From Lasiosphaeria ovina (taxonomy: Eukaryota; Ascomycota; Sordariomycetes; Sordariales; Lasiosphaeriaceae), in the NCBI GenBank assembly GCA_033439765.1, contig JAULSN010000008.1, forward strand, positions 434,001 through 498,000: a stretch of DNA of 64,000 nucleotides, read 5' to 3'. Every line of letters begins with the position of its first letter. Positions within the stretch are counted from its first letter, which is position 1. Shown here one piece after another: positions 54,500 through 64,000 of this stretch. The position numbers were made by a program, and so were the translations under genes. Below the pieces are notes generated by a model. The model was not told the origin of the DNA. It did no database searches and saw only the letters and a list, made by a program, of their open reading frames with translations.

Positions 54500-56163
54500 A
54501 TGGAAATCGAAACACCCGCCCGAGCCGGAACCGGCCTATCGCGTCTTGAACGCCTTCCGACCGAGATAATACTTGAAATCCTCGGCTACCTGATCACAGC
54601 CTCCAGCGAAGATGTCATGGGCATGCCGCCTTCCAAATATACTCAACGGCTCAGGAGTGGACCACAGGAACTGGTCGGACTTGCACGCATGTCAAAGACT
54701 CTCTCGGGACCGGGCAAATCGATTTCTCTATACAACTATCGTACTCGACAGGGGCGTGGCAACGATGAAACTTGTTGCCACCCTGATCCTGCACCCCAAG
54801 CTCGCTGAGAACGTGCAGTGCCTCGTTATCCATGGTCATCTTCCAGAATCAGGGAGTTCCAAGCGCGCCGTGGACATCGCCCGCGCTCTCCAGGCTTTGA
54901 GTGAGCCTCTAGAATCGGGGAAAATGAATTGTTTCCACGACGTGGCTTGGCTCCGGTCACTATACTCCAAGGCACACAACCCCAAATTCCTCATTGGAGC
55001 TTGGAGCAAGCTCGTGGAAATGGGGCTGCTGGGCGCCCTCTCTATTATCCCGAACCTGAACACACTTTGGCTGGCAGGATCCGGTTATGCATATTCGGAG
55101 TTGGTACGTTCTGCCATTGCCATGAATCGCGTCACCACACGTCCCGCGGAACCTGAAGCCACAACCACCACATTGGCTTCAGGCTCCCGTCCGTGCCCGC
55201 AACTAAAGAATATGAGAGTGGACTTGGGAGTTGGATCTGATTTTGCACGCCTTGCTGGGAGCCACAGCCCACTCAAGCTTGGCCAAGTCGGCCACTTGTC
55301 GCTGCTGATTCCCGGCCATCCCTACGGTCACAGCTTCACATTTGACCGAGAGAGCCTAGCCTGCCTCAAGGCCATCACCCTTGCAGCTTCGAGACCGGTT
55401 CATCTGTCGGGCGACTATCATTGGCGCCTCTCCTGGCTTCGCTGCTTTTGCGATCAACGCAAGTTACGAAAGCTGTGCTACTCGCATTCCGATCTTCACC
55501 TAACCATTTGCGATCGTGCCGAACGTAGGCGCAACTGGGACATAGTCCTGCTCTCAAATGCAAGCACGCTCGAGCACCTCGAGCTATCAGACGATGTTGC
55601 TGCCGACGCGCGGCTCTTGTCAGAGGCCACCCCGAGCCCCATAGGGCTGCTCCTGCCCAAGGGCCGACTCAACAGCCTGCCGCGCCTGAAACGGCTCAGC
55701 TACCTCGAGATGCCCATCCACCTGCTCTTCGGCGACAAGCCGCCTCCCCACATCAATCTGCCGCCCCGCCTCGTCAAGCTGTGTCTCTTTGAAGAAAGAG
55801 GACCGAAAGCCAGAGACCGCGATTTAATTACCTCCCGCCCTTCGGAACTTTGCGTACCCCGTTCTGCAGGGCGATGCCGCAACTGAGCTCAAGCCCCTCC
55901 GGCCGCTTGCCAGCGAGTGCCCTAGGTTCCCATTTCTGCGCCACGTCGAGGTGAGCCTCGACCGCCCGCCTCAATCAATAGAAGAGGTCTCGGCGCTTGT
56001 GGCTGAGCTGCACGCCGCTTTCGCCGAAGTTGGAGTCCAGTTTGCGTGCGTCTCTGCTCCAGTGCAGCCCCGGCCCGGGAAGTCGCCCAATACGGGCACC
56101 TATCCGGTCCTCCGCTGTGAATTCCAATTAGGTACATATCAGGGACCCGTCGCCTCCCTTTGA
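54500..56163 (+). pseudogene. F-box/LRR-like protein gene with two frameshifts
   Basis: An ATG near 54500 opens MEIETPARAGTGLSRLERLP, then EIILEILGYLI, an F-box that would bind Skp1 in an SCF ubiquitin ligase. After LARMSKTLS the frame changes near 54693 (one base missing) to RDRANRFLYTTIVLDRGVAT. A long leucine-rich repeat-like region follows (..ALSIIPNLNTLWLAG.., LEHLELSDDVAADARLL.., LPRLKRLSYLEMPIHLL.., LPPRLVKLCLFEERG). Near 55825 the frame changes again to LPPALRNFAYPVLQGDAATE and runs to the stop ending at 56163. Composition is otherwise normal. Either a recent pseudogene or two indel errors. Confidence 0.72.
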
Positions 56164-56473
56164 GAAAGGCTTGAGGGCGAACCGCGGAGAACTAAGACTC
56201 GGGCGTCTGACACGCCCCATGCCAATACTTATTCAAGAGTCCAACACTCAACAGCGGCACTCACATATCAGGAGGAGGGGTAAATAGGGCAGCGGTTCGT
56301 CTGTGTCTAATCAGGTTGTCTATAGATGAATAGAGAGGCAGATCTCAGCACAGTCGTTTTCACCATGAACGCAGTGATTTTCACACATTTTGCAACAGTC
56401 TGTGTTTACTTCTCCCATTTCTCTCACAGACTCGTCAGTTACCCAACTAATCCCAACAGCTCACCCGTCACGG

Positions 56474-57640
56474 TCAACAGAACCCCGGAAGGCGCGCGGC
56501 CATGGCCGAGTCGGCACACGTGGCGGCGAGGGCGAGGTCGAGCTGCCTGCGGGACAGGTCTGTCTGCTCGACGGCGTACTTGAGCGACAGCACGCCGCAG
56601 ACGCAGCCGACGAACGTCAGCACCAGCACGACAACGCCGGCCAGCCAGAAGGCGGCCAGCTCGAGCGCGTTGCGCTTCTTGCGGTCCGGCCGCAGGAACT
56701 GCTGCAGCCCGCGCTGCGGCTCGTCCAGCACCCGCGCCAGCCGCGCCACCTCGCCGCCCCAGATCCCGTACCGCGCCAGCGCCAGCGTCCGCCCCCGCCC
56801 GCAGTACCCCAGCCCGTAGAAGGGCTCGACCATGCCGGCCGTGCGCAGCAGCCCGCGCGTGGCCTCGTCGAAGGCCGGGAACAGCAGGTTCCACGTGTCG
56901 ACCAGCTCCTCGAGCACGTCGGCCGGGATGGGCGAGCTGCTGGTATTGCCGTTCTGTGACGCGTCGTGGTGGTACCGCAGGCTGTTCCACGCCCACAGCT
57001 TGTGCTTGAACACCTTGAGCACCCGCCCGTTCAGCACCAGGTGCTCGCCCAGGTTACTCGTCCACCACACGTGGATCCCGTGGTGTGCGGCCAGGTACGC
57101 CGCCGTCAGCGTCGCGTCGATGGGCTCGTCGTCGCCGTCTGGCTCGGCGGCGGTGGTGGTGGTGGTGGTGTTCTTGTTAGGTGCCGCGGGCCGGCGGCCG
57201 TCAAAGTGCTGCTTGATGACGGCGGTCAGGGGCGCGGCGTCGTCGTCCCAGATCAGCGCGTCGGGCGGGCTGTGGTGGCGCGGCCGCTGCAGCTGCACGT
57301 CGAGCATGGTCCACAGCCGCAGGATGGTCTCGACGGCTTGCGCGGCGGCGGAGTCGGACGGCGGCGCCGCATAGTGGCTTTTGACGACCGCCTCGACGTC
57401 GCTCCTCCGCGCGTCTTTGAGCCCCGCCACGGCGGCAATGGCCTGCCGCGCCCGCTTGGGCTCCAGCGACGCCCGCGTTTCGAGATCGGCTATGCCGTCG
57501 CGCAGGTGCTCGAGGACGTGCCGGTACTGGCCCGGCTCAAAGTCTGTCTCGGGCAGCTGCGGCCAGAGACACTTTGCCAGCGCGACTTGGTCGCCGGGGT
57601 CTGAAACCTGGCGGCGCAGTGTCGCCCATCTGCGTGACAT
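56474..57640 (-). CDS. Conserved-type fungal protein with C-terminal membrane helix
   Basis: Single-exon, 388 residues, start MSRRWATLRRQVSDPGDQVAL. The N-terminal two thirds are helical and polar, with a Thr-rich run (NKNTTTTTTAAE, near 170) and an HHGIHVWWTSNLGEHLVLNG-like block around 205. WNLLFPAFDEATRGLL follows. One strongly hydrophobic segment (FWLAGVVVLVLTFVGCVCGVL) lies near residue 340. The topology resembles fungal proteins predicted to sit in a membrane with the N-terminus cytosolic. I do not recognise a domain. Overlapping frames on both strands arise from GC richness. Confidence 0.65.
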   Translation of the reverse strand: MSRRWATLRRQVSDPGDQVALAKCLWPQLPETDFEPGQYRHVLEHLRDGIADLETRASLEPKRARQAIAAVAGLKDARRSDVEAVVKSHYAAPPSDSAAAQAVETILRLWTMLDVQLQRPRHHSPPDALIWDDDAAPLTAVIKQHFDGRRPAAPNKNTTTTTTAAEPDGDDEPIDATLTAAYLAAHHGIHVWWTSNLGEHLVLNGRVLKVFKHKLWAWNSLRYHHDASQNGNTSSSPIPADVLEELVDTWNLLFPAFDEATRGLLRTAGMVEPFYGLGYCGRGRTLALARYGIWGGEVARLARVLDEPQRGLQQFLRPDRKKRNALELAAFWLAGVVVLVLTFVGCVCGVLSLKYAVEQTDLSRRQLDLALAATCADSAMAARLPGFC

Positions 57641-58095
57641 CTTGGCTTTGTTTGGGAGAGTGTGTTTTCTTTCTTTTCTTCTTTTCCTCCCTTGATTATC
57701 ACGGCGTTCTTGGAGGTTGGAGTTGATGTCTGTCTGGCACAGAACCGAAAATGGGAAGGACCCCGTGCGCGGGCTAGCTGCTGGGCGCTAGGAATTGATA
57801 AATTCCATTTTCCCTTTACGGCCTCAGAGCCTCGCCGTGGGAGCCAATGAAGAAGGCCCGGTGGCGGCGAGCTGAGACGCTCCGCCACCGCCCATTTATG
57901 CCAAGGCACTCTCTGTTCCCTGTTTGGACGCGCCAGGACCCCAATTCCCTTTGCGCATCTCCAATTTCCTGGTCCTTTTCTGGGGCTCACCGTTTTCGAC
58001 GCGACTCCAACCACTTGCGCAGAGTCGCGAGAGTCGTGTTTTGTTGACCATGTCGGGCATATGATGAAAAGACTCTCGCCAATGTCTACGTCTAG
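57641..58095. other. Divergent promoter region
   Basis: Lies between the minus-strand membrane protein and the plus-strand peptidase-permease gene and probably holds both promoters. CT-rich run at about 57665-57690. Confidence 0.45.
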
Positions 58096-61000
58096 ATGCT
58101 GCAACGCGCACCAGCTGCTTGCCTAATGAGCGAAACAACGCTTCAAAAACCGGGCAACTGGCTCCAGACCATCCTACGGAAGGCCACAGCAAGAAAACCG
58201 GCAAAGGGAGAGGTTGCTGTTGACGACGAGGTTTCGGGCATCCGACTCAATCGCAAGGAGGCGCTACAGTCGCTCGACGAGCTTCCAGCCCCCCGGCAAG
58301 ATGTCAACTCGGGCCCCGTCAGGTTCCAGGAGGGCCCCCTCCCGGTATCGTCTCCCAGAATCTACAACATTGAGCGCAATGTCTTTGTCGCGAGGGACGA
58401 CCAGATCCCCGTGCCGCGCGAGGCAAAGGAGATATGGGAGCGCGACATCAAATTCCGGCTCGAGCAGGACTTGCAAGAGGTCAAGAACAAGGTCGAGCGC
58501 ACCGTTGTCCTCGGCTCACGCCTACCAAAACACATGATCCTCGAGCTCAAGCCCTTCATCCGCATGTCGGGCGAAGCGACCGGCGGCGCAACCGGCCAGG
58601 TGACTCTGGCGCCGACCATCTGGATCCGCTGCTCGAAAAAGAACCAGCGCCTGGTTAAGAAGGCCCTGCGCGACGACTGTCTCAAGTGGACACAGACCAC
58701 TCCGTTTGGCAGCGTCAAGGTCGCCGATGCCGCGAGACTGCTCGCCATGACACCGGAGCCCGCCACTGCGGACAGCAACGAGTTCATCTTCAGCAACGGC
58801 GTCGGCTTCTCGGCCGGCCTGAGGCTCTACTACCATGTCCAGGAAGACATGGCCAACACAACATCAGCCAACGGCCTCACCTGTCGGGCCTCTGTGGTAG
58901 GCCACGACAGCACCGTCTGGACTCAAAAGTATTCCACTGTTGGAGGCGTTATATATGTCGATGGCGTCAAATACGCAGTCACGACAGCCCACGGCGTCGT
59001 GAACTGGGACCCTCAAAACCCCCACCACGCAAATTCCGACGTTGACGACGAGTCTGAGCTGGCCTTGGACTTAGAGAACGGCATCTCGGACAGTGAATCC
59101 GAGGACTACAGCTGCTACGAGGCGTTCCGGCTCAAGCCCTTGCTTGCGGCGCAAAAGGACTCGAAAAGCAACGCGAAATGGGTGCCGGCCGAAATAGGGC
59201 CGGCCATGAAGTTTCTCGACGTCAAGTTCCTTACCCGCGATGTCGTGTACGACGGCTCATCGGAGACCGAGCTTGTCACGTCCGTGAACCCGTCGTCGAT
59301 GTCTGACTTCGCTCTCATCAAGCTCGACGAAACCAACAGGACTAGAACCAACAGATACAGCCGAGGTGTTGGGTCTGATATCTCCATCACCGCCTTTGCA
59401 GACACCAAGGATCTGCGGCCCGGAGAGGTCAAGATAATTCTTGGCCCCAGCGAAATAATAAACGGAGCACTCCTCCCCGAGGAAGGATGTCTCAGCATCG
59501 CCACAAGTAATCTCAACACCCGAATCATAGGTTTAGACCGACCCCTTGGTGAGTTTACCCCGGCGCTTCCCGCTCCTGCACCAAGTTGAGCCCACACTGA
59601 AAAATCAACAACAGCGCTGGGGTCGTCTGGTGCCTGGGTCGTGCGTGGCGACACGCTTGTCGGCATGATTGTGGCAGGCAATGAGAACGAGCCGATCACC
59701 CACATGATTCCCGCCGCCGACCTGATCAACTCGATCCAGATCTCGCTTAGAGGCGCTAACATCAGCCTGTCTCCACCATCTCCTGAGACCACTATTCCCA
59801 TAGCCTCTGCGGCCGTCCCCAGTGGCAGCTTCATGGATCCGATTGACTTTGAATTCAGCTCGGGCGCCCTCAACCCGCCTTCTCCCGTTTCCAAAACCCA
59901 ACCTTATTCGTCCGAATGGTGGCACACGGGACCCGTCGACAGTTACGCCGTGCCTGAAGGCTCGGCGGAGAGCACTCCCTTTCCGCAAACACTGACCGAA
60001 ACCTCGCCCAGCAACGAGGCCACGCCGGCAACAACTGCAGGCCTCAGCGTCATGTCGTCACCGAAACCGTCGCTAGCCAGTCCCGTGCTAGTCGACATCC
60101 CAGAGGCGATAGCAGAGCTCCCAGCCGAGCCTACGGTGTCAGAGCGTCCGCATACAACCGTCGTGGAACGAATAGTCGTAGTAGACCGGCTTGTGGAACC
60201 AATGGTAGCAGTTTCTCCGGTAGAAGTAGTAAAAAAACCTACAGGCTCGCCTCCTTCTCCGGAACCGCCCTCCCGCCGTCGCGCGCGCGATCTCTTCCGC
60301 CTGCCGACAAGAAGACAAGAAACGGCTCACGATATGGACGTCGATCAAGTCAGCGTCTATGAATCGCCCACCGGCTCGAACGCTATCCGTACCGGCCGCA
60401 GCCGCCGCGATCTCTTCCGCCTCCCGAGAAGGAGGGCTCCCAACGACGAAATCGAAAGCGGCGGCCCCAGCGAATTGCCAGTTAGCAGCACCTCATTCCC
60501 CACCCGTGTCTTCAGCCGCCGCAGGACCCACCCGTCGACAATGACGATCTCCAACATAGTTCCCGACGTCGCCAACGACAACGACCTCGACGGCGGCGGC
60601 CCCAGCGAACTGACAGCAGATCTCCACGCATTGCCGCTCGGCCCAGAAGCTATCCCAGAAGCTATCACGAGCGAACTGCAAGGCCAGTACGACTTTGTAC
60701 TCGACATCCACCCACAGGCACCACCCGAGTCCCATTCGCGCTCTCGCGCGAGCCGCATGCTGCCCTTCCGCGTCAAGCGGACGCCGGAGTTGTTTCCGAG
60801 TGGCGGGCCGCCCGTCGACATGGCCGGCCCTTCGTCCGCGGGCATAAACCCGGATCTTGCCGAGGGTGGCTGGAGCGGCAATCCTGGTGGCGGGCCGCCC
60901 GTCGACTTAGCCGACCCTTCGTCCGCGGGTATAAACCCGTATTTGGCCGAGGGTGGCTGGAATAGCAATCCTGGTGGCTCGGGGGCGCCGGAGAACAGTG

Positions 61001-62924
61001 TGAAGGACGATAGCAAGTTTCTTGGGCTTCCTGAGGGTATGTTGGTTTTCTTTTTCTTTTCTTTATGAAACCATCCCACTGACGCTACACTCTCCCATGT
61101 AGACCAGAAACTCGGCCCCTATTCCACCGGCCTGCTCATAATCAACAGCATGGTCGGCACGGGCATCTTCACGACGCCGGCGCAGATCATCGCAAGCACA
61201 AACAGCGTCGGCGCCACGCTACTCCTTTGGGCCCTGGGCGGGATTGTGACGCTTGGTAAGTTGCTCAGCAGGGGCTACTTCCTTCTTCCGAGTTAGTGAC
61301 TAATGCTGTAACCTCGTAGCTGGTCTCTATGTCTTCATCGAGCTCGGAACCGCGCTGCCTAGATCAGGCGGCCCGCTAGTCTATGTGAGAACAACGACCC
61401 CCATCCCCGTATATTATATCCCTGGCTAACCATGCTTCAAGCTGCCCCGGATCTTCCGCCGGCCGCGGTATCTCGCGACGTGCATATTTGCCGTTCAGTT
61501 CGTGCTGTTCGCGACGTCTGCGTCGTCGGCCGTCAGCTTCGCCGCCAACATTCTGCAGGCCGGGCCGGTGGACAGGTCCGGCAGCTACGCTAGCAACGGG
61601 CTCGCGATCGCCATCGTGACGGCCGTCTGTCTAATTCACGCCTTTCTTCCCAGGCACGGTGTTGAGCTGTCTAACGTCCTCGGCGTCGTCAAGCTGGGCT
61701 TTCTCCTAGCCATCTCCGTCGCGGGCTTCGTGGCGCTCGGCGGTCGATCGAATACACCCCCGCCGGGAAACTTCGACATCTTCGACGGCCCTGGCACTGT
61801 CGAAATGGCGGACGCGCTGCAGGGAACGCCCGGGTCGGCCGCGGGCTTTGCCGTGGCCGTTCTCCACGTTCTTTATTCGTTCTCGGGGTGGCAGAGCGCA
61901 AACTATGTGCTCGGCGAGGTCAGGCGTCCCAAAAGGACGCTCTTCAAAGCCGTCCCGATTGCAGTGGGCCTAGTCGTGGTCCTTTACATGTTGACCAATG
62001 TGGCCTATGTAAGTGCTGGCTGTCTTGTTGCTCGTGTGCCATTGCTGACTAGTACGCTACTCGCAGTTTGCCGCCTTGTCCAAGAACGACATCGCCCTCA
62101 CCGGTATTGACCAGCGCAGCGTTGCCGCCGCCTTCTTCGAAGCCGTCGTCGGCGACGGCAGCTTTGTGCAGATTGGCGTGCCCATCCTGCTTGCCACGTC
62201 GGCACTGGGAAATGTCTTTGCGCAGGTCTTCGCTATGGCACGCGTTAAGCAGGAGATTGCTAAGGAGGGCTTGCTGCCGTGGTCGATCTTCTGGGCCCGC
62301 GAGGAGCCATTTCCCGCCACCTTCTGGTCCGTATCCCGGCACTGGGTCGATAGATTGGCTTTCTTGTTCAGAAACTGGACGACGCGGCCATCGCCTGCCA
62401 GAGCCATTCTTCTCCACTGGATCATCACTGTTGTCATCATCCTGGCGTCGACAGCGGCCGACGGCGCCCTGTATGTCTCTGTCACCTTCTTCTACGCCGA
62501 GAGCTGGGTGAGCCTGTTCCTCGCCGCGGGGCTACTGTCCACGTTCCGGCATCGCAACATCGAGTGGCTGCTGGACCCTGTAACCGAGAAGTCAGTTTTC
62601 TACAAAGCGCCGACCCTCGTCGTCGTCTTCTGGGCGCTATCGCTGGTGTTCGCCGTGTCGGCCTACTTCGTCCCGTTCCGCCAGTTCCCGACGTCGGCCA
62701 TCCCGTGGTATGTGGTGCCCACAGTCGGCACGGGCCTGCTGCTTGTCGGCGCCGCTTACTGGCTGCTGTGGGCCGCGGCCCGGAACCGCTTTGGGTTCTA
62801 TCTCCGCGACCGGACACTGAATCACGACGGAGTTGTGGTTACCGAGCACATTGTAAGTCCTGCCCTCTGATTGATCCAGGCCGTCCATAATAGCGGCTAA
62901 CAGGGAGCCTCCGCAGCGTATTGA
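58096..62924 (+). CDS. Trypsin-like serine peptidase joined in frame to an amino-acid permease
   Basis: Seven exons: 58096-59548, 59615-61036, 61103-61255, 61320-61384, 61442-62008, 62067-62852 and 62904-62924. All introns are GT-AG and the exons join to 4467 nt in frame, 1488 residues. Residues 1 to about 530 hold a chymotrypsin-fold peptidase: GGVIYVDGVKYAVTTAHG (His299), MSDFALIKLDE (Asp404), GSSGAWVVRGD (Ser489, made by the first splice). Residues about 530-955 are a disordered linker with repeats. From residue about 958 comes an APC-superfamily permease: GLLIINSMVGTGIFTTPAQI, LYVFIELGTALPRSGGPLVY, LHVLYSFSGWQSANYVLGEV, about 12 spans, close to fungal methionine/L-type transporters. No stop separates the parts. 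Two genes are possible if the permease starts at an internal ATG (for example 60541 or 60760) and the peptidase message ends early. Confidence 0.72.
60784..60990 (+). repeat. Coding tandem repeat in the linker, two ~28-residue units
   Basis: GGPPVDMAGPSSAGINP.. and GGPPVDLADPSSAGINP.. follow one another, each ending AEGGW..NPGG. Upstream in the same linker DLFRLP followed by basic residues occurs twice (60289-60312 and 60409-60432), and GGPSEL twice. Confidence 0.8.
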
Positions 62925-64000
62925 AAAGCGAGCTGAGCGTGTTGAAATGATACACAGCGTTGGTAGGATAAGGAGAGGGCACGAGATTTGGACGTCATTG
63001 TAGACCAAACACATCAGGATGAATGGAATGAATTTATGAACTAGGATATGGAAGAAGGAAAGAAGCCAAGGCCAGTGAGGGTTGTAGGTATTTGCCTGTG
63101 GGTGCACGTGAGTGTCCCACACAGCGTGAACCCTACCTAATTACGGTAGCCCGTAATTATCACGGATACGCTCTCTGTTTTTGATAAACTCGAGGACAGC
63201 AAGTGGCAAAGAAACCGTTTGTTCTTGATGCCATTGGATTGGATATCAACTACCTCGGGCGTGTTTTTGCCGACAACGGGGAGGCTGCTGGAGATTTGCA
63301 ACTGTCCTTCTCAATTCAAGTGCGTGTATGAATCAGCCAGGATCTCTAGACCCAATCGTTACCTAATTATTTACCAATACGTAGTTACAAGGCCAAGCCG
63401 AGTCCCGCCCTTGCTCAACACGTGTCCGGCATGCAATGCAATGCGAGGGGCAGATGTAATAGTAAATCCGAGAAGCCGGCTCCGCCACCGGCTGCACTTA
63501 ATTATCTCTAAGCCTAAGTCTTGCCGCTGACGGCATGCAGCTACACATGTGGAATTGGAGGATGGAGATGCAAACAGGGGTTCGATCTGACGTTGGAAGC
63601 AGAAGAGACTCGACCAATCCCATCTCGGTATAAACGATCAGTAATTAGGTCATGATTCAGCTTGACAAAGTATGACGGACTGTTCGGCCGAAGGAAGCTG
63701 TGCTACTGCTGGGAGACGTGCTGACCGTAGTGCCCGCACACGGCAGCATAGCGCTTCATCGATGATGAGGAGTGACTACTTGCGACTCGTGTTTAGCTTC
63801 ACAATACGTGAAGATAAGTACCGCGTCTTCTGCAAGTTGTCAAGACGTTAATCATAATCTGCCTCTACTGAGTCTCAGTTCAACATAATCATTCAGTAAT
63901 TGCCGCCTGCCAATTAATAAACATTTGCCTAACCCAGACCTTTCTGTGGCTTTGAGATGAACCACTGCATCTGTGAGTAAGTAGGTAATTGTGTTCAATG
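62925..64000. other. Right-end intergenic stretch
   Basis: No gene or element recognised. AT-rich with several GTAATTA/TAATTAC motifs. Confidence 0.45.

Overview
The window comes from a filamentous ascomycete (Pezizomycotina, probably a sordariomycete). Four things point there: short 50-65 bp GT-AG introns with CTAAC-type branch points; GC-rich genes beside AT-rich transposon relics carrying C-to-T/G-to-A damage of the repeat-induced point mutation (RIP) type; HET, STAND-like, PTH11/rhodopsin-like and F-box families; and fungal Gypsy, Copia, MULE and Fot/pogo transposons. No rRNA, tRNA or CRISPR array was recognised.

Layout. 1-9600 is a nest of retroelements: a heavily RIP-damaged Gypsy element on the minus strand (runs off the left edge, 5' LTR at 6797-7176), cut in gag by a fresh 778-bp solo LTR with a GTAAA duplication; the 3' end of a Copia element; and a second, inverted copy of the 778-bp LTR. 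9971-13590 holds a broken membrane-protein gene, an ankyrin relic and low-complexity repeats. 13591-16000 has a 5'-incomplete carbohydrate-binding-like secreted protein and a damaged unknown gene. 16515-20182 is an intact four-exon HET-domain gene whose C-terminus is a CUE ubiquitin-binding domain. 22713-26809 has a frameshifted metzincin protease, a HET relic and a broken STAND-like gene. 27353-30588 is a complete-length MULE DNA transposon with perfect 79-bp TIRs and an 8-bp target duplication, but stops in its transposase. 31377-35928 is an ordinary block: secreted alpha/beta hydrolase, NAD-dependent reductase, dynactin p25. 36546-42718 is decayed: a wrecked flavin monooxygenase, a Fot/pogo relic and a 579-bp MITE whose ends match the MULE in architecture. 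44139-64000 returns to genes: rhodopsin-like membrane protein, AlkB-type dioxygenase, zinc-finger protein, small repeat-rich membrane protein, F-box pseudogene, a fungal membrane protein, and a gene model joining a trypsin-like peptidase in frame to an amino-acid permease over seven exons.

The genes do not form one pathway or metabolite cluster. The theme is an accessory region: allorecognition-type families (HET, HET relic, STAND-like, serine peptidase), mobile elements of different ages, and many genes with single-base frameshifts or TAG nonsense changes. The most interesting points are the HET-CUE architecture, the peptidase-permease fusion model, and the shared two-box TIR layout linking the MULE to the MITE.
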